Assembly: GCA_035547915.1 (NCBI GenBank)
Contig: DASZTS010000001.1
Location: 1-32,803, forward strand
DNA from: DASSFG01 sp035547915
Lineage (GTDB): Bacteria > Planctomycetota > Planctomycetia > Pirellulales > JAICIG01
Length of the DNA stretch: 32,803 bases
Direction of reading: 5' to 3'
Shown: positions 26,525-32,803 of the stretch, piece by piece
Layout: each line of letters opens with the position of its first letter
Position numbering within the stretch: position 1 is the stretch's first letter
Position numbers and translations under genes: made by a program
Notes under the pieces: generated by a model
Databases searched by the model: none
What the model saw: the letters and a program-made list of their open reading frames with translations, nothing else
Told to the model about the DNA's origin: nothing

Positions 26525-26552
26525 AAAAAAATGCAGACCATCCGAGCTCTGC
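26525..26552 (-). terminator. Weak intrinsic terminator downstream of the PKD-repeat gene
   Basis: On the minus strand GCAGA and TCTGC (26533-26552) can pair around a 10-nt loop. They are followed by A and then seven T (26525-26531). The stem is only 5 bp. It lies about 130 nt past the PKD-protein stop codon and directly before the -35 element of the giant gene. Confidence 0.35.
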
Positions 26553-26685
26553 CGCGATAATTCACGACATTTCGCTCGCGCCACATCGAGCCGTTCTGCA
26601 CCCGCAGCGCGCACAGCGGTTCGAGGGTCGCAGCTCAGGGTGGTTATCCGAGCTCGGAAGCGCCAGGAACCGACCGCGCCTCAGA

Positions 26686-29604
26686 TCAGTCCACCTGTGC
26701 CAGGCTGAAGAATTCGTCCGTGGCAGCAATCGACGCGAGCAACCCCTCGTTGGTCAATACGCCTTGCGCGAGCTCGGCAACCGCCGTGTTCAGCTCGCTG
26801 GGACTGGGTGCGCGATCGAGCAGTTGCCGGTAGTCGTTGTCGACAACGTTCACGTAGTCTTCGCCGCTGGCGGCGAAGCCCAACGCCACGCTGAAGCGGC
26901 TGACCCCGGCGTTAAGTTGGCTCACCCAATAGGCTTGCCCGGCGAAATCCGGGCTCCGCCCCAGCACATTTTGATAGAGCGCCTGAACATATGATGCGTT
27001 GGTTCCACCGGAGTTCGCATAGAATTCCGCGGACGAGGCAAGCGCGGCCACCAACCCGGTATCGCTCAATCCATGCTGCATCTGCCCGATCCAGTATTGC
27101 AGGCCAGCCTGATCGGGCGCGCGCCCCAGGTACTTTTCGTAGGCCGGCTCGATGACAAAATTGGTCAGGTATTCGCTCGACGTCACCAGAGAATTGGCAA
27201 CGGCCACGCGCGGAACCCCTTCGTCTAACAACGCCGACCAGTAAAGCAACCCCTGGCCATCCACCGGCCGGCGTAGCAGGTCTTGGTAGACCTGGGCCAC
27301 ATAGTATTCGTCCGGCGTTCCCGCGTTCGGGTTGGGAATCGGCAGCAACTCCCGGAGAACCGTGGTGGGGATCGTCGAACTCACCGTCTGCGAGTTGTCA
27401 TTGACGGTGATCGTTATCTGAAAATTGCCCGCTTCGGTGTAGGTGTGCGATCCGCGCACCGTGCCGCTGCTACCCAAGAGATCCGGCGTGATGACTCCAG
27501 CACTCGTGGCGCCGTCGCCCCAGGCGATGGTGGCGGTCATCTGCGAGTCGGTGAACGACAAGGTGGCCAGCGGGCTCAATTCGACGGGCACGGTCCATTC
27601 GCGCCATGTGGCGGGCAGTGCCGTAATCTGGATCGGAGGCACGCCCACATTGACCGTGTCCGTGACGGTCGTGTTGGGAGCCACATCGTGTTGGATGACG
27701 ACCGTCGGGTTGTAGGTACCAAACACCGCGTAGGTGTGCGAACCGAAGACGCTGAATGTGGTACCCGTCGGGTCGGACACAATCTGTCCGGCCGACGAGG
27801 TGCCGTCGCCCCAATTGATCGTCGCCGCATAGTGACTCAACGACTCGGCGCCACCCGGATCGGTAAAAAGGGCGAGTTGTTGTGAGGCAAACGGTCGGTA
27901 TTCCAGCGCCGAAACAGTCGCTCCGCCGATCGCTTGCACCGGCGGATCAGTCACCGTGGCGCTCGCCGTCACCGTCACGGGGACAGCAGCGTCATTACTC
28001 AAAGTGACTTTGATCGGATAGTTGCCATAAAGGCTATATTGATGTTGCCCGGTGACCGTGAAGAGTTGGCTGCTGCTGTTGTAGGTGACGGTGCCGGCCG
28101 AAGACGAACTCCCATCGCCCCAATCGATCGTGGCGCCGTATTCATTCAGCGGATCGAGAATACCGGGGTCGCTAAACGTGGCTAGCCGTTGTGTGGCCGA
28201 AAGCGCGCCCTCGACCGCGGTAAAGGAGTAACCGCCCGTCGCCACCAGCGAAGGATCGTTCACGGTGACCGGATCGGCAACGATGGCATTCGGCGCGATG
28301 TCGTGGCTGATCGTAATCCTGATGAATTCACTGCCGGGGGTCAGGTATACGTGGCTGCCAGTCACCGTGAAGATGTCGGTGCTCGCATTGAACGAGATGA
28401 CGCCGGGACTGACGGTGCCGTCGGCCCAGTCGATCTGGGCCGAGTAGTCGCCGAGGTCTTCCGGACCTCCCGGATCGGTGAAGGTGGCGACCGTGGCATT
28501 GCTTATGCCCGATCCTTCGGACAGCGTAAAGGGCGTTACGCCGATGGGCAGTACTGCCGGGTCGGCAATGCTAGAACTGCTCTGAACCGTCACGGGCGCG
28601 CTGATATCGTGGTTGATCACCAACGTCACGACATAAGGACCTTCCTCGACGTAGGCGTGCGAGCCCACCACCGCGTATGCGTCGCTTCCGGTCTGCTGGA
28701 CGGTGCCCGAGGTCGTGTTGCCGTCGCCCCAGTCGATTGTCGCCGAGTAATGATTCGTGCCCAACGCGCCGCCAGGGTCGGTAAAGGTCGCCAACGTCTG
28801 GTTACCACCGGTCGTGCCCTCGCTCGCGGTGTAGGTGAATCCACCTTGCGCCACGACCGACGCGTCCGAGACGATCGCCTCGTCGGTCACCGTGACGTCG
28901 GGCGCCGTGTCGTGCGAGATCGTCACAACCGGCGTGTAAGTGCCATAGGTGTTGTACGAGTGGTTGGCGCCACCTTCGACCAAGAACTGGCCCGGAACAT
29001 TGGGATCGACTATCACAGTCGCACTCGAACCCCGTCCGTCACCCCAATTCACCGTCGCCGAGTAATCGGAGACCGACTCGGCCCCCGCGGGATCGGTAAA
29101 CGTGGCTAGCAACTGGTTCGGCGGCGGCATGCCTTCGGTGGCGTCCACGGTGAAACCGCCCGATGCCACGACCGGCAAGTCGGTCACCGTCGCCAGAGAC
29201 TGCACAAAGCTTGGCGTCGCTCCGTCGATACTGATGCTCGTGCGGACGGTGTAGGTCCCTTCTTCCGCGTACGTGTGCCCGCCCAGGATCTGAAACACGC
29301 CTGTCTGGGACGTTGCGACGACCGTGCCGGCGGTTGCCGGAGTGCTGTCGCCCCAGGTTATCGTCGCCGCGAAATCGGCGGTGCCGATACCGGGGGCACT
29401 GTCGTTGACCGATGCGACCGGCTGCGCGCTGAAGGGAGTATTTTCCTGACCGCTGACGCTGATACCGGCGAAGGATGAACCCGCCAGGAGTTGGCGAGGC
29501 TCCAGAAGCTCTGCCCCCAGCGCCGCACGGTGCGTTTTGCGGCCCTGTCGTTGACGCCGCGCGCGCAGCGCAGGCGGCTCGTCCGCCTTTTTGCCAAATC
29601 GCAT
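26686..29604 (-). CDS. Secreted PKD-repeat protein with LEPRxLL N-terminus and DUF4214 C-terminus
   Basis: 972 residues from ATG 29604, which has GGAGG six nt upstream. The frame also opens at an in-frame TTG 11 codons earlier, which has no such site. A basic N-terminus is followed by a perfect LEPRQLL motif (34-40), the planctomycete-type signature of large exported proteins. Seven PKD-like units of about 90 residues follow, each with a W-G/A-D-G/S core (for example ATIDWGDG, ATINWGDG) and a later G-x-H-x-Y strand such as GSHAYVEEGPY. From about residue 765 to the end are four DUF4214 units (YYVAQVYQDLLRRPVDGQGL, YEKYLGRAPDQAGLQYW, YQNVLGRSPDFAGQAYW and a degenerate LLDRAPSPSEL). PKD and DUF4214 domains are typical of extracellular, binding or matrix proteins. 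No enzyme domain is visible. It precedes the giant gene on the same strand and shares its end domains. Confidence 0.93.
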   Translation of the reverse strand: MRFGKKADEPPALRARRQRQGRKTHRAALGAELLEPRQLLAGSSFAGISVSGQENTPFSAQPVASVNDSAPGIGTADFAATITWGDSTPATAGTVVATSQTGVFQILGGHTYAEEGTYTVRTSISIDGATPSFVQSLATVTDLPVVASGGFTVDATEGMPPPNQLLATFTDPAGAESVSDYSATVNWGDGRGSSATVIVDPNVPGQFLVEGGANHSYNTYGTYTPVVTISHDTAPDVTVTDEAIVSDASVVAQGGFTYTASEGTTGGNQTLATFTDPGGALGTNHYSATIDWGDGNTTSGTVQQTGSDAYAVVGSHAYVEEGPYVVTLVINHDISAPVTVQSSSSIADPAVLPIGVTPFTLSEGSGISNATVATFTDPGGPEDLGDYSAQIDWADGTVSPGVISFNASTDIFTVTGSHVYLTPGSEFIRITISHDIAPNAIVADPVTVNDPSLVATGGYSFTAVEGALSATQRLATFSDPGILDPLNEYGATIDWGDGSSSSAGTVTYNSSSQLFTVTGQHQYSLYGNYPIKVTLSNDAAVPVTVTASATVTDPPVQAIGGATVSALEYRPFASQQLALFTDPGGAESLSHYAATINWGDGTSSAGQIVSDPTGTTFSVFGSHTYAVFGTYNPTVVIQHDVAPNTTVTDTVNVGVPPIQITALPATWREWTVPVELSPLATLSFTDSQMTATIAWGDGATSAGVITPDLLGSSGTVRGSHTYTEAGNFQITITVNDNSQTVSSTIPTTVLRELLPIPNPNAGTPDEYYVAQVYQDLLRRPVDGQGLLYWSALLDEGVPRVAVANSLVTSSEYLTNFVIEPAYEKYLGRAPDQAGLQYWIGQMQHGLSDTGLVAALASSAEFYANSGGTNASYVQALYQNVLGRSPDFAGQAYWVSQLNAGVSRFSVALGFAASGEDYVNVVDNDYRQLLDRAPSPSELNTAVAELAQGVLTNEGLLASIAATDEFFSLAQVD

Positions 29605-29782
29605 GCATACCCTCCACGAGTCGTCGCGCAATCGCAAAACGGCTTTTGTGCCCGAGATTCTGCCCTGCGCTCAAGTTGCCGACGCGGCAACGGGACGTAA
29701 CGCGCCGTTTTGTCCTGCCGGGCTTATAGTAGATAGAAGCTACGGCAAACACAAGTTTTTTGCATAAAATCGATTGTAAGAC
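29605..29782. promoter_or_regulatory. Divergent intergenic region
   Basis: 178 nt separate the divergent PKD-protein and methyltransferase genes, so promoters for both should lie here. On the minus strand TTGTGT and TACTAT with 17-nt spacing form a weak candidate for the PKD gene. On the plus strand TTATAGT is AT-rich but has no convincing partner. The PKD-gene ribosome site GGAGG is at 29611-29615. Confidence 0.3.
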
Positions 29783-30634
29783 GTGACGATCAATCCATTG
29801 ATCGCCGAACAGATCCGCCGCAACCGAGTGCGCGATGGCGGATGGGAGCTCGCGGCGGGGCACCGTCGCCATCTGACCGAGCGCCTGGTGTCGCTTGCGC
29901 CAGCGCCTGCCGGCAGGTTGTGCGTGTTGGGTGCCGGCAACTCGAACGACCTCGATCTGGAATCGCTCAGCCAGATCTATAAAGAGGTGCACCTCGTCGA
30001 CGTCGACGGCGAAGCGTTGAGCCGCGGCGTGACGCGTCAGGGTGAACCGGCATCGCGCAACGTGCAGTTGCATGCCGGGATCGACCTGACTGGCATCTGG
30101 GAAAGTCTCGCCGAAGACGGCGCAGCGGCCGATCGATTGTCGCCAACTGCTGATGGGCTTGTAACGCGGGCCCTCAACCCCGTAGCAGGCGGTCTTCCCG
30201 CGCCATTCGATGTAGTCGTATCCGCCGGCATGCTCAGCCAACTCATCGAGGCCGTCGGCAACGCCGTGCCCGCGCGGACGCCCGGGTTTTGGGATCTGCT
30301 ACTCGCGGTGCGCACGGGCCACCTCCGACTTGCCGCGCGCTTGACCGCAGTGGGCGGCTCGAGCCTGATCGTCTCCGACTTCGTTTCCTCAGCGACATGC
30401 CCGGAGCTGGACCGGGCCGACGAGGCAGAATTAGAGAAGCTCGCTGGACAACTAGCCGAGGAGAGGAATTTTTTTCACGGCTTGAACCCGGTCTTTTTCC
30501 CGACCTTGTTCCGCAGCGATCCGGTCTTGGCGGCGTTGATCGCCGACGTCCGGCACACCGGCTATTGGTTGTGGCGGCAACGCACTCGCACGTACGCCGT
30601 TTTCGCCCTCGCCTGCCGACGCAGCGACTTATGA
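29783..30634 (+). CDS. Probable class I SAM-dependent methyltransferase
   Basis: 283 residues from GTG 29783, with weak purine-rich sequence upstream. A Rossmann-type layout is visible: CVLGAGNSNDLDL (47-59) resembles motif I, LVDVD (71-75) is strand 2 ending in acidic residues, FDVVVSAGMLSQL (142-154) resembles motif IV, and LTAVGGSSLIVSDF (187-200) resembles the next strand. The C-terminal half has HTGYWLWRQRTRTYAVFAL. Substrate and pathway cannot be read from the sequence. The gene is divergent from the PKD-repeat gene and ends 3 nt before the 3' end of a convergent tRNA gene, so it is probably transcribed alone. The methyltransferase fold is an inference from motif spacing. Confidence 0.72.
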   Translation: MTINPLIAEQIRRNRVRDGGWELAAGHRRHLTERLVSLAPAPAGRLCVLGAGNSNDLDLESLSQIYKEVHLVDVDGEALSRGVTRQGEPASRNVQLHAGIDLTGIWESLAEDGAAADRLSPTADGLVTRALNPVAGGLPAPFDVVVSAGMLSQLIEAVGNAVPARTPGFWDLLLAVRTGHLRLAARLTAVGGSSLIVSDFVSSATCPELDRADEAELEKLAGQLAEERNFFHGLNPVFFPTLFRSDPVLAALIADVRHTGYWLWRQRTRTYAVFALACRRSDL

Positions 30635-30637
30635 AAA

Positions 30638-30708
30638 CTACCCGGCTAGGACTCGAACCTAGAATGAGGGAGCCAAAGTCCCTAGTGTTACCATTACACC
30701 ACCGGGTA
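30638..30708 (-). tRNA. tRNA-Gln (anticodon UUG)
   Basis: The 71-nt cloverleaf closes fully: acceptor TACCCGG/CCGGGTA with discriminator G, D stem GTGT/ACAC, anticodon stem AGGGA/TCCCT around loop CTTTGGC, and T arm CTAGG-TTCGAGT-CCTAG. The anticodon TTG lies at 30674-30676 and reads CAA. The 3' CCA is not encoded. The gene sits 47 nt downstream of rex on the same strand. Confidence 0.96.
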
Positions 30709-30755
30709 AATATGGTGCCGCCCGTTCGGTACGGCCGCCCCTTCCGGCTCGATCG

Positions 30756-31418
30756 TCACTTCCGGCTTACCACGGCAAAGGCGAGCTGCTCCAGCTCGAT
30801 CGCCAGGTCGACGCCAACCTGGCTCACGTTGTCGGGCAAGTTGATCGTGACGGGGGCGAAATTCAAAATGCCCTCGACGCCCACCGCCAATAGCCGATCG
30901 GCCACGAGCTGTGCCGAAGCCGCCGGTACGGCGATCATGCCGAGACGTATCCTATGGCGAGCGGCAATCTCTGGCAAGCGATCGAGGTGTTCGACGACCA
31001 ACCCCTCGATCGGTGTTCCGATCTTATCGCCTGCCGCGTCGAAGGCTGCGACGATCGAGAAGCCGCGCTGGGCAAACCCTCGGTAGCCGAGCAACGCGCG
31101 GCCAAGGTTGCCCACTCCCACCAGGGCCGCTGGCCACTGCTGATCCGTGCCCAGGATCCGCTTGATGGCCGTGATCAGCTCGTTGCAGCGATAGCCGATG
31201 CCCGGATAACCGAAATGCCCGAAATAGGCCAAATCTTTGCGAACCTGAGCGTCGGTGAACCCGAGCACGCTCCCCAGACGGGTTGAGCTCGTGGTCTCGT
31301 GACCATCTCGCACGAGATGCTCGAGCTCCCTCAGATAAAGGCTGAGCCGGGTGACCACCGCTTTGGGGACAGCATCGTCCGCCGACGCAATAGGGGGTTT
31401 CCTCTTCGGTTGACTCAT
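30756..31418 (-). CDS. rex: Redox-sensing transcriptional repressor Rex
   Basis: 220 residues from ATG 31418, within the usual range for Rex. The N-terminal winged helix is seen in VPKAVVTRLSLYLRELEHL (17-35) and the recognition region TDAQVRKDLAYFG (55-67). The NAD-binding Rossmann domain has GVGNLGRALLGY (101-112) with G-x-G-x-x-G, and strand 2 AAFD (124-127). The late motif GILNFAPV (183-190) is conserved in Rex. Rex is a homodimer that binds DNA at low NADH/NAD+ ratio and releases it when NADH rises, usually controlling respiration and fermentation genes. The frame also opens at GTG 31442, but that lies only about 17 nt after the predicted transcription start and without a good ribosome site. 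The gene stands alone apart from the downstream tRNA. Confidence 0.95.
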   Translation of the reverse strand: MSQPKRKPPIASADDAVPKAVVTRLSLYLRELEHLVRDGHETTSSTRLGSVLGFTDAQVRKDLAYFGHFGYPGIGYRCNELITAIKRILGTDQQWPAALVGVGNLGRALLGYRGFAQRGFSIVAAFDAAGDKIGTPIEGLVVEHLDRLPEIAARHRIRLGMIAVPAASAQLVADRLLAVGVEGILNFAPVTINLPDNVSQVGVDLAIELEQLAFAVVSRK

Positions 31419-31444
31419 GTCGCTCAGGCGGGTTTTACGCACCT

Positions 31445-31494
31445 TTTGCCGGCAAAGGCAGGGCCACTTTAGAGGATACTGCCTAGTTTAACAA
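31445..31494 (-). promoter_or_regulatory. rex promoter and candidate operator
   Basis: On the minus strand TTGTTA (31489-31494) and TAAAGT (31466-31471) are separated by 17 nt, each matching four of six consensus positions. A perfect 12-bp palindrome, TTTGCCGGCAAA (31445-31456), sits at about +3 to +14. The -35 region reads TTGTTAAA, like a half-site of Rex boxes in some bacteria. Either element could mediate autoregulation; this is inference. Confidence 0.45.
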
Positions 31495-31880
31495 GCGAAT
31501 CCGGCACCTATCCCACCCCGATCGCGTGACTCGGTCCGGACAGGTTGCCTGACCGTCAAAGCCGGCTTTGCCGAGGCGGCCGAGTTGTCCGTCCGCAAGG
31601 TTGTTGCATAGAGTCCAGTCGAAATAGCCGATGAAGAAGGTGTGGCAAGCTTGCACGGCAAAATGCTTGCAGTTCCACGATATCCTCCAAATAACGCTCG
31701 ATTCCCAGCCGATTTAGGCTGCGAGGATCAAGCAGTCTTCCTGCCTTGACGATAGTCACTGGCATAAGGCCGATCGATCGCGCGGTTGCATCGCCTACGG
31801 CGTCCGGGGCGAGCCGGATGTTCGTGCGACGTACGTGATCGAGCTAATGCACGTGGAATGTGCGGCCGAAAGTTACCGTA

Positions 31881-31899
31881 GACGGGCATTGAGCCCGTC
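31881..31899 (+). promoter_or_regulatory. Leader hairpin upstream of the YTV gene
   Basis: GACGGGC and GCCCGTC form a perfect 7-bp stem around the loop ATTGA. It ends 47 nt before the start codon. There is no immediate T-tract, so it looks more like a leader structure or mRNA stabiliser than a terminator. Confidence 0.35.
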
Positions 31900-31930
31900 C
31901 GACCAGGCCCTACCTTTTCTGTCAAGTCCT

Positions 31931-31946
31931 TGGAGGAGGCAGGAGT
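31931..31946 (+). promoter_or_regulatory. Strong Shine-Dalgarno of the YTV gene
   Basis: The sequence TGGAGGAGGCAGGAGT precedes the ATG at 31947. It holds three overlapping GGAG/AGGAGG-type cores at suitable distances. This fixes the start codon and suggests high translation. Confidence 0.75.
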
Positions 31947-32803
31947 ATGAAAGCTCTTTTGAGAACTCCGCTGTTCGCCGTGGCCATCACGGCGCTCACG
32001 TGGAGTTCGGCCGACGCCAGCTATTGCGGCGCGGCGCGTTACCAATGTTGTGCGCGTAGCTGTGACACCGTCAGCTACGCCTGCTGCAAGCAGCAGTGCC
32101 ATACGGTCATGAAGACCTGCAAGGAGGTGGTCTACGAGCGGCAGAATTATACCTGCTACAAAACAGTCTGGGAGCCGGTCTGCGAGGAGCGCACGATCGA
32201 CTGCGTCAAGTATGTGCAGGAGCAGCGTGTCCGCAATTGCGAGTACACGGTCTGCAAGCCCGTCTACGAGACCCGGACGCGAACCGTGAACTACACGGTT
32301 TGCAAGCCTGTCTGGGAAACCAAGACGCGCGAGATTCAGTACACGGTCTGCAAGCCGGTCTACGAGACGAAGACCCGCGAGATCCCGTACACGGTTTGCA
32401 AGCCCGTCTACGAGAAGAAGACCCGCGAGATCCACTACACGGTTTGCAAGCCGGTCTGGGAGACCAAGACCAAGGAAATTCCCTACACGGTCTGCAAGCC
32501 CGTCTACGAGACCCGCACTCGGCAAATCTGCTACACGGTTTGCAAGCCGGTCTACGAGACGAAGACCCGTGAGATCCCGTACACGGTCTGCAAGCCCGTC
32601 TACGAGACGAAGACTTGCGAGATTCCCTACACGGTCTGCAAGCCGGTCTGGGAGACGAAGACCCGTGAGATTCGCTACACGGTCTGCAAGCCCGTCTACG
32701 AAACGTGCAGCCGGCAGATCCACTACACGGTCTGCAAGCCGGTCTACGAGACGAAGACCCGTGAGATCCACTACACGGTCTGCAAGCCGGTCTACGAGAC
32801 GAA
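31947..32803 (+). CDS. Secreted Cys-rich YTV-repeat protein, 3' end outside window
   Basis: 285 codons are visible and no stop is reached. The N-terminus MKALLRTPLFAVAITALTW followed by SSADA is a classical signal peptide, with predicted cleavage after Ala24. A Cys-rich segment with CC pairs (QCCARSCD, YACCKQQCH) follows, then irregular repeat-like sequence. From residue 100 there is a regular array of YTVCKP(V)(Y/W)ET units. YTV repeats are a planctomycete family reported from Rhodopirellula cell-wall material, where Cys-rich proteins are thought to be disulfide cross-linked. The role here is inferred to be a wall or envelope structural protein. It is preceded by its own leader and a very strong ribosome site, which fits an abundant protein. 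The long minus-strand frame opposite it is a by-product of the repeat. Confidence 0.93.
   Translation, partial: MKALLRTPLFAVAITALTWSSADASYCGAARYQCCARSCDTVSYACCKQQCHTVMKTCKEVVYERQNYTCYKTVWEPVCEERTIDCVKYVQEQRVRNCEYTVCKPVYETRTRTVNYTVCKPVWETKTREIQYTVCKPVYETKTREIPYTVCKPVYEKKTREIHYTVCKPVWETKTKEIPYTVCKPVYETRTRQICYTVCKPVYETKTREIPYTVCKPVYETKTCEIPYTVCKPVWETKTREIRYTVCKPVYETCSRQIHYTVCKPVYETKTREIHYTVCKPVYET
32244..32803 (+). repeat. 48-bp YTV repeat array
   Basis: Units begin at 32244 and every 48 nt thereafter: 11 complete units and a 12th cut by the window edge. The consensus is YTVCKPVYETKTREIP. Position 8 is Y or W. The residues after ET vary (KT, RT, CS), and extra Cys occur in units 6, 8 and 10. 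The spacing is perfect, with no indels across the visible array. Confidence 0.95.

Larger units (their letters stand above)
31495..31946. other. Intergenic region between rex and the YTV gene
   Basis: About 450 nt without a convincing gene. The only minus-strand frame of note (31556-31765) has no ribosome site and no recognisable domain. The right end carries the leader of the YTV gene with a hairpin and a strong Shine-Dalgarno. I see no tRNA, riboswitch or mobile element. Confidence 0.5.

Noticed and set aside
31556..31765. 69-residue minus-strand frame (IVKAGRLLDPRSLNRLG...)
   Set aside because: No ribosome site, no domain recognised, and an isolated position between rex and the YTV gene. 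It could be a gene remnant but cannot be supported.
31728..32771. 347-residue minus-strand frame with LVDRLADRV-type repeats
   Set aside because: It is the reverse strand of the 48-bp YTV array; a repeat whose length is a multiple of three keeps any stop-free frame open. The plus strand has a signal peptide and strong ribosome site.
32244..32803. Regular direct repeats that might suggest a CRISPR array
   Set aside because: Units are contiguous without unique spacers and encode the YTV protein repeat in frame.

Overview
The window looks like a planctomycete chromosome, probably Pirellulales-like. The evidence is high G+C, LEPRxLL-type N-termini on two surface proteins, C-terminal DUF4214 arrays, and a Cys-rich YTV-repeat protein of the kind known from Rhodopirellula cell walls. 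Assignments come from reading the sequence and from recall of protein families; no search was run.

Positions 1-26402 (minus strand) are one uninterrupted reading frame, the 5' 8,800 codons of a giant secreted mosaic protein that runs off the left edge. From N to C it carries: a LEPR-like sorting motif, Ig-like segments, a degenerate matrixin-like domain, a PPC-like domain split by two inserted modules, FN3-like repeats, right-handed beta-helices, a bead-like propeller, a concanavalin/MAM-like segment, Calx-beta-like domains, an Asp-box (BNR) propeller, another beta-helix, a nine-unit tandem array of 165-190 residue repeats, five cadherin/Ig-like repeats and a DUF4214 array. The many ORFs on the plus strand here are antisense shadows.

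Positions 26686-29604 (minus) encode a smaller secreted protein of 972 residues with the same ends: LEPRQLL at the N-terminus, seven PKD-like repeats, then four DUF4214 units. It lies directly upstream of the giant gene. A weak terminator and a separate promoter between them suggest two transcripts.

Positions 29783-30634 (plus) hold a probable SAM-dependent methyltransferase, divergent from the PKD protein. It converges, with a gap of only 3 nt, on a tRNA-Gln(UUG) gene (minus, 30638-30708). Upstream of the tRNA on the same strand is rex, the NADH/NAD+-sensing repressor, with a recognisable promoter and a palindrome near its start point.

Positions 31495-31946 are non-coding apart from a leader hairpin and a strong Shine-Dalgarno region. 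From 31947 to the right edge runs a secreted YTV-repeat protein with a perfect 48-bp periodicity, truncated by the window.

The common theme is cell-surface construction. The most interesting observation is how the giant protein seems to be built: two small module families (an FN3-like unit and a roughly 90-residue 'TFEF' unit) sit inside other domains rather than between them, and its metalloprotease-like domain has lost its catalytic residues.
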